This document shows, in pieces, positions 33,123 to 46,100 of a DNA stretch of 64,000 nucleotides. The notes under the pieces are model-generated. The model did no database searches. It was not told the DNA's origin and saw only the letters and a list, made by a program, of their open reading frames with translations. A program made the position numbers and the translations under genes. How positions within the stretch are numbered: the first letter of the stretch is position 1; each line of letters begins with the position of its first letter. The stretch comes from Antitrichia curtipendula (Eukaryota > Streptophyta > Bryopsida > Hypnales > Leucodontaceae): the NCBI GenBank assembly GCA_951230915.1, contig OX579641.1:20996254-21060253 (forward strand). Reading direction: 5' to 3'.

Positions 33123-35007
33123 ATGGGCAAGGGACCAGGAATGTACTCCGACATTGGCAAGAAGACCAAAGGTATGATATGCTAGGATTCTCTTATTTCT
33201 GTTCCACCTTGTTTGCCTAATCCTCTTATTGCTTCCTCTTGCTTCTTGTTTACGTCGTCCTCAAATTACTTGTACATTACATCTTGCCTCACTAGTGATC
33301 ATAAACTTTTTATTAGGTGCGTCTGTTTTATAAAGCATCAATGGCATCGAAAGAAACTTCTGTAGTCATTCAGTCAGGATTCCTTGTAGGTTAAATTATT
33401 ATGCTAATATCATATGGTCAGTAATGAGCATTTCAGCCGTTCGGATCAGTTTATCTCCTCTAATGTTTCAAACAGGGTAGTTACGCTCTTCCATTTAGCT
33501 GTCTCCTATTCCGTTTTATTATATATTAGGTGTTCCTTTGATAACCGAGCACCCTTTTTAGTCAGGTTTTACACGCTGATAATTGTATGGGGTTTGAATT
33601 TCGGTCCTTCGATTTTCTTATTATGTTATTTTCTGTACAGATCTTCTTAACAAGGACTACACATATGACCAGAAATTTGTGATCACCACAAACACTCAGT
33701 CTGGATTGGTAAGCCATTTTTGGTCACACCGCTCAGTTGAGGGCATCATTTGGTCTATATCGTTTGTTATTGGTAGCTCTGTTGTAAATGGCCTTCAAAT
33801 TTCTCAGGAGGTGCTTCGCAAGTAACGGTGGACAAAGACGATCTTCATATTTCTTGCTCATCCGCATTTATTTCGGATTTTCATGAATTTTCTGTTACTG
33901 AGAAATTACTTCAATCACTTTTGCAGGCTTTCACCTCCACTGGTGTGAAGAGAGGGGAGGGATTCGCTGGTGATGTCAATACATCTTTCGTAAACAAGAA
34001 CATCACGGCTGATGTGAAAGTTGACACCAAGTCAAACGTAAGTCTCAAATCACTCGACTTGACAGGAAACACTTTCTTATAGTCTTCTATGGAAGCTAAT
34101 GATATTGATCTCTGTTCTGGAAGTCCCTGTCCCTAACGTTCTCTGAAACGATTTTTACAGATCTTTGCTACCGTCACCGTCGACGAATTCGCACCAGGAG
34201 CCAAGAGTGTGTTTACCTTCACGATTCCCGATCACAAGTCTGGCAAGGTGATTCAAAACTAGGATTTGCTGACAGTGATCATTGGAAAAATTTCTCTTCG
34301 AGGGCTTAGAACAGCTGTGTAAGAGTGCTGCTGTAACCTTGTTTGATGCGTGTGCAGCTTGAGCTATTGTACAAGCAAGATTTCTGCGGAATTAGTGGCA
34401 GTATCGGTTTGACACCCTCACCTATTGTGGAGGCTACTGGAGCTCTCGGAAGCGAGGGATTTTCTGTTGGTGGCGAGCTTGCTTTTGACACTGCATCGGG
34501 ATCTCTTATTAAATACAACGCTGGTCTTGGATTCGTGAAGCCCGACTTTAATGCCTCCTTGATCTTGTACGCTATCTTACTTCATGAATGATCATTTGTA
34601 GCATGTTTAACCTTTGGTTTTATGCATTTCGCCCTCTGTGGCATGGCGTATTCTGCGTCCCAACTCCTCCCGTGACGGCTGTTGCTCTTGGACAATGCAG
34701 GGCTGAGAAGGGTGACCTTCTCAAGGCTTCATACCTGCACACTGTGAGCCCAGTATCCAGGACAACTGTGGCTGCCGAGATTGCTCACAGGTTTTCAAAG
34801 AATGAAAACACTTTCACCGTTGGAGGCCTTTACGAGTTGGACGCATTGACTACAGTGAAGGCACGGTTGAACAACCATGGAAAGTTGGCCTCTCTTCTTC
34901 AGCATGAGTGGAGGCCCAAGTCTCTGATTACCTTCTCCGGGGAAGTGGACACCAAGTCTTTGGATAAGACAGCGAAGATTGGTTTGGCGTTGGCTCTGAA
35001 GCCTTGA
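33123..35007 (+). CDS. VDAC: mitochondrial outer-membrane porin (voltage-dependent anion channel)
   Basis: Forms the beta-barrel channel for ATP, ADP and other metabolites in the outer mitochondrial membrane. Six coding exons with GT-AG borders: 33123-33171, 33641-33708, 33927-34037, 34161-34247, 34358-34566, 34701-35007. They join in frame to 276 aa, the normal length of plant VDACs. The N-terminus MGKGPGMYSDIGKKTKD, with LLNKDYTYDQKF next, is the expected amphipathic helix and first strand. Later blocks are GVKRGEGFAGDVNT, PDHKSGKLELLYKQ, SEGFSVGGELAFDTASG, HTVSPVSRTTVAAEIAHRFS, FTVGGLYELDALTTVKARLN, and the C-terminal FSGEVDTKSLDKTAKIGLAL ending in ALKP. The ATG sits in ACCATGG, a good plant start context. 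No defect is seen. The gene is divergent from IFT54. Confidence 0.95.
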
Positions 35008-35580
35008 GAGACCAATTTGTGATTCTCATACTGTCAGATCCCCTGGGTGGTGTAGGGGTATTGATATGCTGCGTTGTGATTTTTGCCTTGGAAGTTGTGA
35101 GTGCAATCCCTGCGTCCATTATTCTCTCGCAGGAGTAGCAAGGTCTCACCTAGAAGAGAATAAGCATTCCTGATATGCTGCACAATTTTAATGGAAGGAG
35201 AGATTTCACGTCTTTTCTGGAAAGATTTTATTAACAGCTTCCCTCAGAAATGTTCACGCTAGTTCTGGAATCTGCTTTGAAAGCTCCATCCTTTTGAGCC
35301 GTTTGGTTTAGATTTTCACTATCTGTTCTTGGCTCTCTTGTCCCTTCCTTCCTCTCAATGACAACGTCTCTGAGCCTTTTACTTCTGAATGTTTCACCAA
35401 CCAAATATTTCAGTGCAACCATTTTCTTTTCAGGTCGTATATCTTCGGTTAAGTCAGTTTTGGCAGGAAGGGTTACTCACGAGTCATGTAGAGTAGCGCT
35501 AATTGCAGGTGATCGAGCATAGCACCTGTTTGGGATGTCTGGTAATTGTTCTCTCGAGCATGTTAGACAATCTGTAATCG

Positions 35581-35586
35581 AATAAA
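35581..35586 (+). terminator. candidate polyadenylation signal of VDAC
   Basis: AATAAA about 575 bp after the VDAC stop codon, in T-rich surroundings. The only support is the motif and position; nearer variant signals are possible. Confidence 0.3.
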
Positions 35587-35589
35587 TCT

Positions 35590-38500
35590 CCACATTTTGG
35601 ATTTCACATTCCAATATGCATGGTAACCCCAAATACATGGACGATCCTTGTTTGAACTCGATTGTAACTTTTATTTCGTTTAAACTAAGAAATGGAGTCC
35701 TGCACGTTCAGCTCTTGCTCCATTTTATTCCAATAGTTCTCAACTAGCTCCATGTCTTGCAATGCAGAGAAAGTTGGACAATAGAGGGAACTACACCTTA
35801 AAATCGCATGCTTTCTAAAACTGGAGAGGCTAGATTCTTGTGTAAAACGTACTTCCATTATTCATGAGAGTCTATGGTTGATTACCCAAAACCCTAATTT
35901 CAGCACTTTAGAAATTTGTAGTTTCTTCATATGGTGTCCAAAAAATGCGTTCTTAGAGAATCTAGAGTGTCCCCTTTTGACTTCCAATAAGATCCCACTA
36001 AAGTTTATCAATAGAATATTGGCAATCATACAGAATTGCTTATTTGTGCAATTTTAGGTGTAGTTATCTTATGTGGTTCAATACTTCTTTTTGAAACCAT
36101 TTGTATTGTAGTCTAATTATAATTTTATTAGAATGACAAAAAGTGATGGCTTTTTTACTTGTTTGAATTTTGTCTTTTTAGAATAGGTAGAGAAACCATA
36201 GTAGCATGCAATCATTGCTTCAGTTTAGTATACATATTTATACAAAAGCTAGCATTCAAATAATGCCAACCTAGCATTTGGTTCCATTTAATGTAGTATT
36301 AATATATATGTTGCATGGACTTAGCAATGAGAAAGTTTCCTACTTCATCCCAGAAATTGTAATCCACTTAGTTCCTTTAATCTTGGAATGCCTAAGAGGA
36401 TGTTTTGTATCCTTTGGGTGATTTCAAGGTGCATATAAAGTTGCAAAATGGAAGCATATAAGACATGAAGTTTTTATTCATATAAAGTTGAGCTTTGAAA
36501 AAGTGGTTATAAGGTAGGAGGTGCTAATTTTGTGCATTTTCCAAGAACTATTTGTGTAATTAGACAATAAAGTGTTACTATAGGAATGAAAAGTTGTACA
36601 ATGATGAATTGGTGCCAATTTTAGATTATTGTTGTACATTTTCATGAGTGGTTGGGAAGTGAATTCGATTTGGAAGTAGACAAAATTTCAATGTAAATAA
36701 TGTGGAGTTATGAGTGGTGGGACACTTTGTGCCATTCTAGGCAATTACAAGTACTATGTTGTTCTAGGTTTACTTAGGGATGCCATTTGCACCATTGATG
36801 GACAATTTTTTAACATTTAACTGTAGTATCTAAGACCTTGAATAGCACCCTATTGCTATGAATTTCAAAAAATCGTATCTAATTCAATTCAGGTCTAGAG
36901 TTTACAAACCAAATTGTAATGGATGTATTTCCCTCTTTTCTTCCTCTAAAAGATTTGTTAGAGAATTATTTGATCAACATAAAAGAAATCTTAAGCCAAT
37001 ATACTCTTAAATGTAAAACCACAAAATTTTCATCTTTTCTTGTTGTAGTGTTCCACTTCTCTACCTTGTTGTCATGCATTAATGTAAGTCAACTTTTAGC
37101 TCCTTATTTTAGATCTAATTTTCACCAATACAAGTGAATATTTTTGAGTTTGATCCCAATTACTGAATTGAAATCAACCAAATCTAGTTTTACTCTAATT
37201 CAAGAATTTCAAAAATTAAATATTTTTGTTGCAATTTGAAATGGGACCAATTACTGTGGTATATTAATTTTTTATTTATAGAATGAAATGGGATTTTTAT
37301 TTACACCACGATATTCTTCACTACCATATCCCATTAGGGACTGGTCAACCACTTTCTAGTCAAAATTGACACTTTTTCATTAGTAGCCAAAGTTTTACAA
37401 TAAATTTGGATATGGACAAAAGAAGACGTGTTTGGGGAATTGCAAACCAAATGCAATGGTACAAGAATTATGACAATCTGTGCTAATATGCAATTTTGGG
37501 GTTGAAAAAACTAATGAAATATTGATTGAAAATACAAAAATCAATGCAAAATTTGTCATTCTTTTATTGCAAAGCCCCAAGCATTAATGCAAAATCCATC
37601 GTCTAGGTCAAATCTCCAAAATGCATTGTGGTTTGGTAGTTTTTTCATATTTAGCTTAAAATCAACCATGGTCCTAAATCAACTATGGTCCTTAATGGGA
37701 TATACACCTATGGTGGAAATTTTCAGATTTTTTTAAATAACTTCACATTTGATATGAATTTCTTTACTATTTTGCAAAACTCTTGATTATTTCAAATCTT
37801 CACAAAAAAATCTATAACTAATACAAGACATGTCTTTTCATTTTTGAAAAATAAAAATAAAAATTTCACTCATTTGTTCCATTTTCAATCATTACTCTAG
37901 CACTTTGCAAAGTTTTAATCTATATTGGAAAGTACTTATATGTTGAAATTGAAAAAGCCCCCCAAAACTGCTTCCTCATCTTTTCCTACCTGCATTTTGA
38001 CAACCAAACAAGTTATAAGTGATTGCACATTAGAGAGCGTGGATCTAAGAAGGTCAAAGACAAATTCCATCTAACTGAAAACCATCCTCCTCCAAGGGAA
38101 TTCATCATTAAAAAAATTGATAAATAAAAATTCACATTAGATAATGGACACCTTGCACCAACCAATGGTAACACTTGGCAGATGCCTTGCACCAATAGCA
38201 TCCAAGGCGGATACTAATAGGGTAGACGGCCAACAATCCATCCAAAAAGATGCCCAAGCCTCCACCAATGGCAACAATCAACCAACAAAATTAACCAATG
38301 GGAACCTAGGTGGACAACGGATGGTCAGTTATCCTATGTTAAAATGACAAATCTCAATGTCTAAAACCATCTAGGGTATCAAACCCATTTATATGTTCAT
38401 CTTTTGTCCAAACATCCTAGGCGTGGGTGCATATTATCCTTTTGTGCAAATGTTTAAAATGTTTAAAGAGTTGGAATAAATCACTTCAAGTGACATAACA

Positions 38501-38762
38501 AAATGTACTAATAGAAAAAAGAATCAAACAATAGAGTTGTGTTTTGTAATTTATTATAATTGATTGTTACTATCAAAAAGGGAAATTCCTATTATAAAGT
38601 TGGGTACTTACAAAGTTGTGCACCATGCATTGCAGAGAAAATTCAAAGAGACTACGCACCAAAAATTACATGCGCACCTTGTGTCCCATCATGAGCCCGG
38701 ATCTGCTCATGTTTCCAAATGGGACAGGGACATGTGCGCAACTTGACACTATGCGCACCAGA
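35590..38762. other. AT-rich region between convergent VDAC and IMPACT genes
   Basis: No gene recognised. The open frame 36919-37137 has no motif. A stretch at 38150-38310 repeats CCAATGG-type words (ACCAATGG, CACCAATAGC, ACCAATGGCAAC) and looks like decayed repeat DNA. At 38650-38760 TGCGCAC(C) occurs several times on both strands just beyond the IMPACT stop. Confidence 0.4.
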
Positions 38763-41700
38763 CTAAAACACCAATAGGAAAATATTGCCAAGAGATTTAC
38801 CCTTTTGCAAGTTAGACTTCGATAAGGTCTTCTGATTTGCGTCAGCACTGGAATTCGCACCAGCAATATAACCCCAAGAGCCAAGCAGCGACCGTGCTGC
38901 GTTGTTGATGTGCTTGAACCTGTCAGGACCCAATAGAATTCCTCCATACCATCGAGACACAACTACGACCTGGAGCAACATATGGTTTCCATTAGGAAAA
39001 GGGACAAGCCAATTCTGTTTGCAATATAAAGTCATAAAATCTCCTGATCTGCACCTTAAAGTACTAGAATCCAAAGGCAACAGAATTAATCTTCAACTTT
39101 ACAGCTCAAGGAGTAGTAAAGGGGAATGAAAAACGAAGTGAAGGACAAATAAGGTAGAGGATACTATTTGCGTCACTTCAAACATTTAAACCAATATGTA
39201 GTAGTTTCAATATTGGGAGAAGAAAAGTTGTGGAAAGATCTTTGGGAAGAGCCAAATCTGTTTTAGATCTTATTATTAGAACTACAAAAGGATTTCTTGT
39301 GGAAATTCGAAGTGGGAGGTTGCAGACCACTTTAAGTGACAGTGAACAATCCCACTTCATTCAAAGATCAGTGGCTGGAGACATTTAGCCAAGTCATGCT
39401 TACACCACTTTGCGAATCAAGTGTATGAATAGACGAGTTCCTGTTGGTAAAAAGGTTCAGTAGAAGAGACGGAGTCAGGTGCCCAACAATTTTGCAATAT
39501 TGACCTTAGTGTCTAAAGTACTACTGGAGAATGTCATGATTGGTCTATATCAAAGATGGATAAAGAGTACAGGCTTTCTATACTGACAAAGTACAGCTTC
39601 TTGTAAAGGCTTACCACATCAAGTGCATCCACAATCTGAAGCAAATGGAGCAGACGCCCACCAGCGGCTGTTTCCCCATCATCGTCATGATCTTGTAGTA
39701 CCTGCAGGTAATTCACAAGAGAGCCAAGAGTATTGACAGTCAATGACTTATTCATATAATCTCGCTTCAAACTCCAGCACTGGAACATAACATTGAACAC
39801 GAGAGATCTCCACCACTGATACAACAAACAGCCTGAAAAAAGTCTGAAAGAATGAGAAGAAAATCTACTGATCAGAATGGTATGATTATTTACAGTATTT
39901 TTTATTGGCATAGAAATTCGGTAAGCCATGATGTTATGAGTTGCTCCAGCAATTTTCCGGTTCCTAAGTAAAGCATCCATGACTGCTTCTACATCGTCTG
40001 CATTCTTCACTGGTGCAAGATGCGCCTGAAACGTGCCTGTTTAAGTTTAAGGAAGTGGGTCAGGTCAGGACATGAAGGCAGCACACGCATTTTCCTTCCA
40101 TACTTCCGATAAATGAATAAGTAAAAACAAGAAATTTAGGACTCTAATCAGAAAACAAAGAGGGTCTAGAAGTGACTATGGAACTACTTCTTTTCTCGGT
40201 GAAGGGTTCTCCATGGACTATGCCGATAATCTTGTCCAGCTCTTCTAATCCCTTCTCATCGAGGATTCTCTCTGAGCTTTGCAAACTTGTGCCCAGCACT
40301 TCCTCCTCCTCTGGCCTGCAGATAGGAGTAGACCTCAGTCTCACGCTTGCGAGCTGAGGGAGAAGAATATCAACTATTTCTTTATAAACGAAGATGAGCA
40401 TCTTCTACTTCTGTACACCAAGCATTATATAAAGAAGAGATCAGCGCATGGCGTACTTATGAGAGTCTATTGACGCTGTAGAAGCACTTTTTTGATCTGC
40501 ATGTCCCAATAAAATCAAGTTAACAAATGGGTTAATCCCCAAGTATAGATCAGCAAGGTAAGAAGTGCAAAATATGTGACGACCATCATTTTGCTCCTTT
40601 CAAGGAGCTTGAACCAAACTCATTTGTATTGGCAAATGGACTCTTGATGAAGTTGAGACAAAATGAGGATCATCTGAGGCACAATTGCATATCCAAAAGA
40701 ACAGGAGTGGATCTAGTAATGTTCATTAAGGATTCATAAGAGAATAAGTACAATTATTCATTTTTCTTGCTCCACTCTATGGTCCAGATTTAGAACACAC
40801 CGCTTCCCCTTCCAAAACTCACAAATAATTGTCAAAGTGTTAAAATTTTTTGATTCAAAGTGCGCTGCCCACCATTTGTATTTTTCAATCCATGAAAATT
40901 CAAATAAAATGTTTCTAATACACCCCAAAATATCCACAGCCCTGAAGTGAGCAGTTTATTCACACGTTACCTTAGTATGGAACCACAGCTTTGACCAGAA
41001 TGTGGAAACGCTAGTACCTGTAAGTTCAACCGGGGGAGGAGCATGCCCCCGCATCCAACTCCTGGCTTCGTCCCACAACCAATCCTGTTCCTGTTAAAAG
41101 AGCTGATTGAGCACGAAGCTGAAGACCATTCTCATGAGTAGACCTGAACTGACTCCACAATTTCACCGTAATCAATAAGCGGAATGCATATAAAAGCAGG
41201 GCTTCCATTAAAATTGGACTGTTTTGTGACCTTTTAGAAAACTCCATAGAGAATCTCCCTATGATCACTATAACCATAAGGAGAACTCCCCATGGAAAAG
41301 ATTCTCATTACAATGTTGACACAAAGTTCTCGAAGAAATCTAATTATCCGAATTCCATGTTTAAACATTACTAATTTGTGTGCACAATTTCATCATGTCA
41401 TTGCACGATTGATGAACACATCTCCAATTCTGTTCTTTCAGTGTCAATGTTTAGTTTTCCATTTACTACTATCCTTCCGTTCCAATCATTTTTTAAATTG
41501 TCTCAAATTAAGTGTTTGATGTGTTTAATTTAGCCTTGCATAGCCTCCTCACAAGCAGATTGTGAAATCAGGAAATGAGGTAGAACCTTCAGCCATTCCA
41601 CCCATCTGAAAACCACCACTTCTCCAACAGATTCCTCGTACAATCTTCTGAACATTTCCACCACTCGTCGCAGAGATTTCTCAGAGAGCCACGGAGCATG

Positions 41701-42730
41701 TAGCTCCATCACTGGACACGAAGCAGAAGGATATGACTCTGGTAAGTGGACTCCCAGTCCCAATGACAATTCCCCGTTGGTGCTCCCATCGGCAGGATAT
41801 ACCTGAACCTGTATAAACTCCATTCATCTCTCCGTTCAGAACGGATGAGCCTCCTTTCAAGCAAATTTCACTTACAAACATGACCGAGTGCGATATAACA
41901 TTCTTGAGCAGCTGCCTATTACACCCTAGCCCAAAAAATCTAGATTTTCTTAGCAGCAGTAGCATTCATAGAAAATAAATCAAGCAAGTCACTAAGCAAC
42001 ATGCATGCTCCATACCGTGAATGTCAAGCTTTTCCGTCTTTTTTTTTTGGTTGAATTCTCACAACTACTTAAGAATGTTATGAGTGAGATTTGCATTTTT
42101 TTATCATAGGTAGACAAGTTGAGGCTCAGCACAAGTGAAGTGTAGGGATGATATTTGAATACCGTATGCAAGAGTAAACAGTATAAGAGTGCAGAAGTAA
42201 GCAAAGCAAAGTTCAATTGATAGAGATTTCCTAAATCTGTGTCCTAATTTTGATGCCCTTGACTTATGCATTCAGCAGCAATTATCTACTTATACATTAT
42301 CTAGATTTATTAGATACATTATCTAGGTTTATTAGGGCACGCTCTTGGTTAGGATCTTGATTTCAGTTTCATCCAACCTTAAACCAGATCCACGCAAACA
42401 ACTTGACAAAACAAGGGAGTGAGGCAATTGGTTGATGGTAAAGAAGAAACCCTAACTGCGTTGTTGCCACATTTACGCTTCGCAGTGCTAAAACATACCT
42501 CACAAAATTGGTTCGTGGAGGAAATCCGGCAATCCTCTTCCCCGTATATTGATCTTAGGGCTTCCAGTTCCTCGGCTTGGGCGATTCTATTCTCTACACA
42601 ATCAAAAATTTCAGAAAATTATGAACTGAGGACATGACGATTTACTAGGTCACAACAATTGGAATGCACTCACAGCTATTCGCACTGAATCAGAAATTGG
42701 CTTCAGCTGCTTTACATTGACATATTGCAT
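38763..42730 (-). CDS. IMPACT: IMPACT-family protein (RWD domain plus UPF0029/YigZ domain)
   Basis: Homologues bind GCN1 and dampen GCN2 kinase, keeping translation going under stress; the role here is inferred. Eight-exon model, in frame, 320 aa: 42730-42716, 42591-42499, 41808-41587, 41090-41018, 40310-40188, 40036-39894, 39701-39615, 38969-38763. RWD domain, residues 6-125: AEELEALRSIYGEEDCRI, VHLPESYPSASCPVMELHAP, FRWVEWLK. UPF0029 domain from about 168: HGEPFTEKR|STFQAHLAPV, RKIAGATHNIMAYRI, DHDDDGETAAGGRLLHLLQI, VVVSRWYGGILLGPDRFKHI. The first exon (MQYVN, donor AAT/GTAAAG) is a guess made to supply a start, because the frame before ENRIAQAEE lacks an ATG. The C-terminus may also differ: GTAAAT at the QKG codons near 38796 could be a donor to a further exon. 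The intron 39614-38970 holds repeat C copy 2. Confidence 0.85.
39150..39535 (+). repeat. dispersed repeat C, copy 2 (inside the last IMPACT intron)
   Basis: Counterpart of 23498-23880, on the plus strand and therefore antisense to IMPACT. It carries several small deletions and many substitutions relative to copy 1. It ends a little before the 39615 exon boundary. No terminal repeats were found. Confidence 0.65.
42290..42337 (+). repeat. short tandem duplication in the first IMPACT introns
   Basis: TACATTATCTAGATTTATTAGA is followed directly by TACATTATCTAGGTTTATTAGG, two 22-bp copies. It lies in the intron between 42499 and 41808. No function is implied. Confidence 0.7.
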
Positions 42731-43110
42731 TTGATTGCCAGCTCGTTCTGCTCACATCGCAGCACTCGATAGAAAAGAATTTGCAAGAAGAATGAGAAAA
42801 TTTTCTCTTAAAAAGGAAAAAAAAAAGCAGAGGAGATGTGCAGCTCGCCTTCAATTTCCATGTTGAAAAATGCTGAGGAAGCTTAGAGAACAAAACTTTG
42901 AAGTAGCCTAGATCCAATGCTCGCTACCTTACGATTCAAAAAACAGCACCAGCACCTCGTTCAGAAATTCATTCAATTCGCAAGCAGAAGACCGCGCAAA
43001 GTCGAGTGAAGCAGAAATCGAAAGAAACGACAGAACGTGAAAGGAGAGTTCGCTCGGAAGAGTGCACTTGTCAGACTCCTTATTATCACATTTCTATGCA
43101 ATTATTTATT
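42731..43110 (-). promoter_or_regulatory. probable 5' leader and promoter of the IMPACT gene
   Basis: GC is higher than in the flanking DNA up to about 43080, then drops to AT-rich. Minus-strand sequence near 43070-42950 is C/T-rich (CTCTCCTTTCACG, TCGTTTCTTTCGATTTCTGC), which is typical for a plant leader. Short upstream ATGs followed quickly by stops occur (for example ATGAATTTCTGA). No TATA box was identified. Confidence 0.4.
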
Positions 43111-46100
43111 ACATAGCCAGTAGAAGAGTTTGATAGTGAGAATACGGAAGTAAGGGTTTATTTTATTAGTGACTGAGACATTCATTTATCAAAGTCACTC
43201 TATTTTAGATTACTTGGAATGTATTATTGTATTGTATTGATGCTCATAAATTTTGACTTTGTAGTTTGTAGCAACATTAATTATATTGGAGACATGCAAG
43301 TACTAAATTTGCACCCTTACTAATGAGATACATTAGTGCAATTAGATAATAGAAATAATTTTGAAGTAGGTGCATTTTGTTTACTAGAAGAGTGGAGGAT
43401 GTGAAATTGAAGAAAAGATGATATAAAAGATGTATTGGATTAAACAGGTGACAATTGCCACCTAACGAAAGTGTTTTGGTAGCCTTGCATTTTTTAATCC
43501 CTAAATGACTACGTGGACTAAAGTGCCTATTTTCAAATTGTATTAGCCAAATATAAATAATCTTGAATGTTCCTATAAGTTGGGATCAATGGTCTTGGAA
43601 AGAACATAACCACCTCTACGTCATGGTACGATATGGTTGTTTTCAATAAGAAGCTTGATGTTTTTTAGAAAATTTTAAAGATTAGAGAATAATTTATTGT
43701 CATTGGATATGTCCCAAATGCAATCAAAGTTGCCTTATAACATAAACAAACTCAAAATTGTACTTAAAGTTTGAGAAGAATTTTTTTTTGAACTCTTATT
43801 CCTTGGTCTTCAAAATACTTTGGTTTAGATCCCTTCTGAATTATAAGACAATATTCTCGAGGGATTCACTCAATGTGTTCTTTGGACATCACATGCGATC
43901 AAATAAATTTTCTGTCCCTATTTACTTTTTAATAAATTTTGGTTTAGATCCAAATTTTTTAGTGTTGTTACATAATCAATATATCTTCTATGTGAAAAAA
44001 AGTTGGATTCAATTGAATTCAACAAGATAGACAAATGTACAATTGAAGATTGCACTAAAAGGGTTGTATTTTCACATCAAATATTTATCAAGCTTGCAAT
44101 TGAATGACAATTGTATACAACTTTGGTATGCATAAACTTTAACCAAGTCTTCATTTAGTGTCAATTTAAAAATTATTTTTAAAATACTATTTACCATATA
44201 AAATAGGGGGTCGAATTTTTTTTCCAACTATACAATGTATTTATTTTCTTACAAAATTTGTAAGTAATTATTTCAATTAAAGAAAAATTTTGAAAATTCA
44301 AAATATAAACTTCCAACATAGTAAAATATACTATAATTTTTTCAAACTATTTAAATGATTTTTTTCCATATAAGATAGGAGGTCAAAGATTTAGTTTGCA
44401 CGTGATGTCAAAAGAATACATTGAGTAACCCCCCGGAGACAATATTTCTTGTGATGTGGTTCCAAATTCTTTGGGGGCTATGAATATTTTAATTTCAAAT
44501 TCCTTTCTATTCAAAAAATTGAAATCTTTAGATATTCTATTGCAAAGAATTTTAGATTTGAAGAATATTTTTTCCTTTGAACAACACATTTGACAATTTT
44601 AATCAACTATGATCATTATAATATATTAATATTGTATCTTTAGATTTCAATAAAACTCTATGTAGTCATGGACAATTTTATCTTCTTCAAGATCGTGAAT
44701 TACTTTGCTGAAATGTGTAAAGATGAAAAGAAGATTAAGTCTAAAGGTTATTTTTAGATTGTGGATGGCAAAAAAGGCACAAGCACATATGAATGAAGAA
44801 TGTGCATCAAACTTCTACAATATAATAAGATTATAAGTCATATTTTTCATGGTGAAATAAGTATCTAATTATAGATCATATTATTAAAATATACTAATTT
44901 GTTACTAGACTTTAAAAAGAATTGGTGGAAAAAAAAGTTAATTCTATGCACTTTAGCATGTACACTTTGAAAAAAATGTGAATAAATTAAAAACTCGCAA
45001 AGTTTAGACTCAGAGTGTGTTTAAAATTGATTCTAATGTTCAAATTGTGTGATCTCTATTACTTATATCTAACTTTCAACCAATATTTTTTTAAAGGATC
45101 CTTTTATAATAAGGATTGAAATTGGGTTTATTTATTAGGAAAAGTAATTCATGAGTATGTGCTTATGAAGATTATATTATATTGGCCACATATAAAGATT
45201 AGAATTTTAGTTAGACACATTGTATATCATATAATCCTCTTCTACTTGGCTAATCAAAAATTCCATATTCATTGAGTATGTTAGGCAATTTTTTATATGT
45301 ACATAGGTTTTATAGTATAAATTTGTCCATTCTTTTGTGTTTGTAACGATCTCTAATTTTTAATGACAAAATTTTTTACACTAATGTTTATAGACAATAT
45401 TTCATGTAAAAAATACTTGAATAGAAAGTTCACTATATATTATTAATGGAAAAGTCATTTAATTACATCAATATATACCAAACATTAGAAGAAATCCAAT
45501 TAGCCTACAAGACTGTGAATTCTCCTAAGTTCTCAGACTATGGGAACTTGGCCACAACAGTAGTCTGATATGGTCAAGTGACTACCATGTTAGATAATAA
45601 AATAATAACAATTTTTTTTAAAAAATAAAATTATTATTATTTTATTTTATTTTAAATTATTAATTAATCTAGCGAGTACTAGTTGGTTTACAAAATGGAG
45701 AATGGGCTTGAAACAACCTTCTAATGCCCTTGAAAAACATTGAATGATTCATATGTAGAAAAATTACTTCATCCTTAGATAGATAAGGCCATTTATATTT
45801 ATGCATATAGATGATATATAAATAACATAGGAAGACCTTATTCATTTCACATACATAAGTTTATTCCACCCAAAGTCTTTTTGAATTGCCTCCTTTTAAA
45901 ATACTTTTCAATTTTAAATATAAATATATTGACTATGCTTTTTGATTATGCTTATTGATTATGATTTTTTAATCCTATTTAGACACTTACACGATTAATT
46001 GAAAAGTTCAATTCTAGTCACCAGTTCAAGTGTTGTTTGTTTGTATATTTCTAAAACTATATAAGGGTGTTTGTAAGCTATGGTATACCAATTCTTTTTT

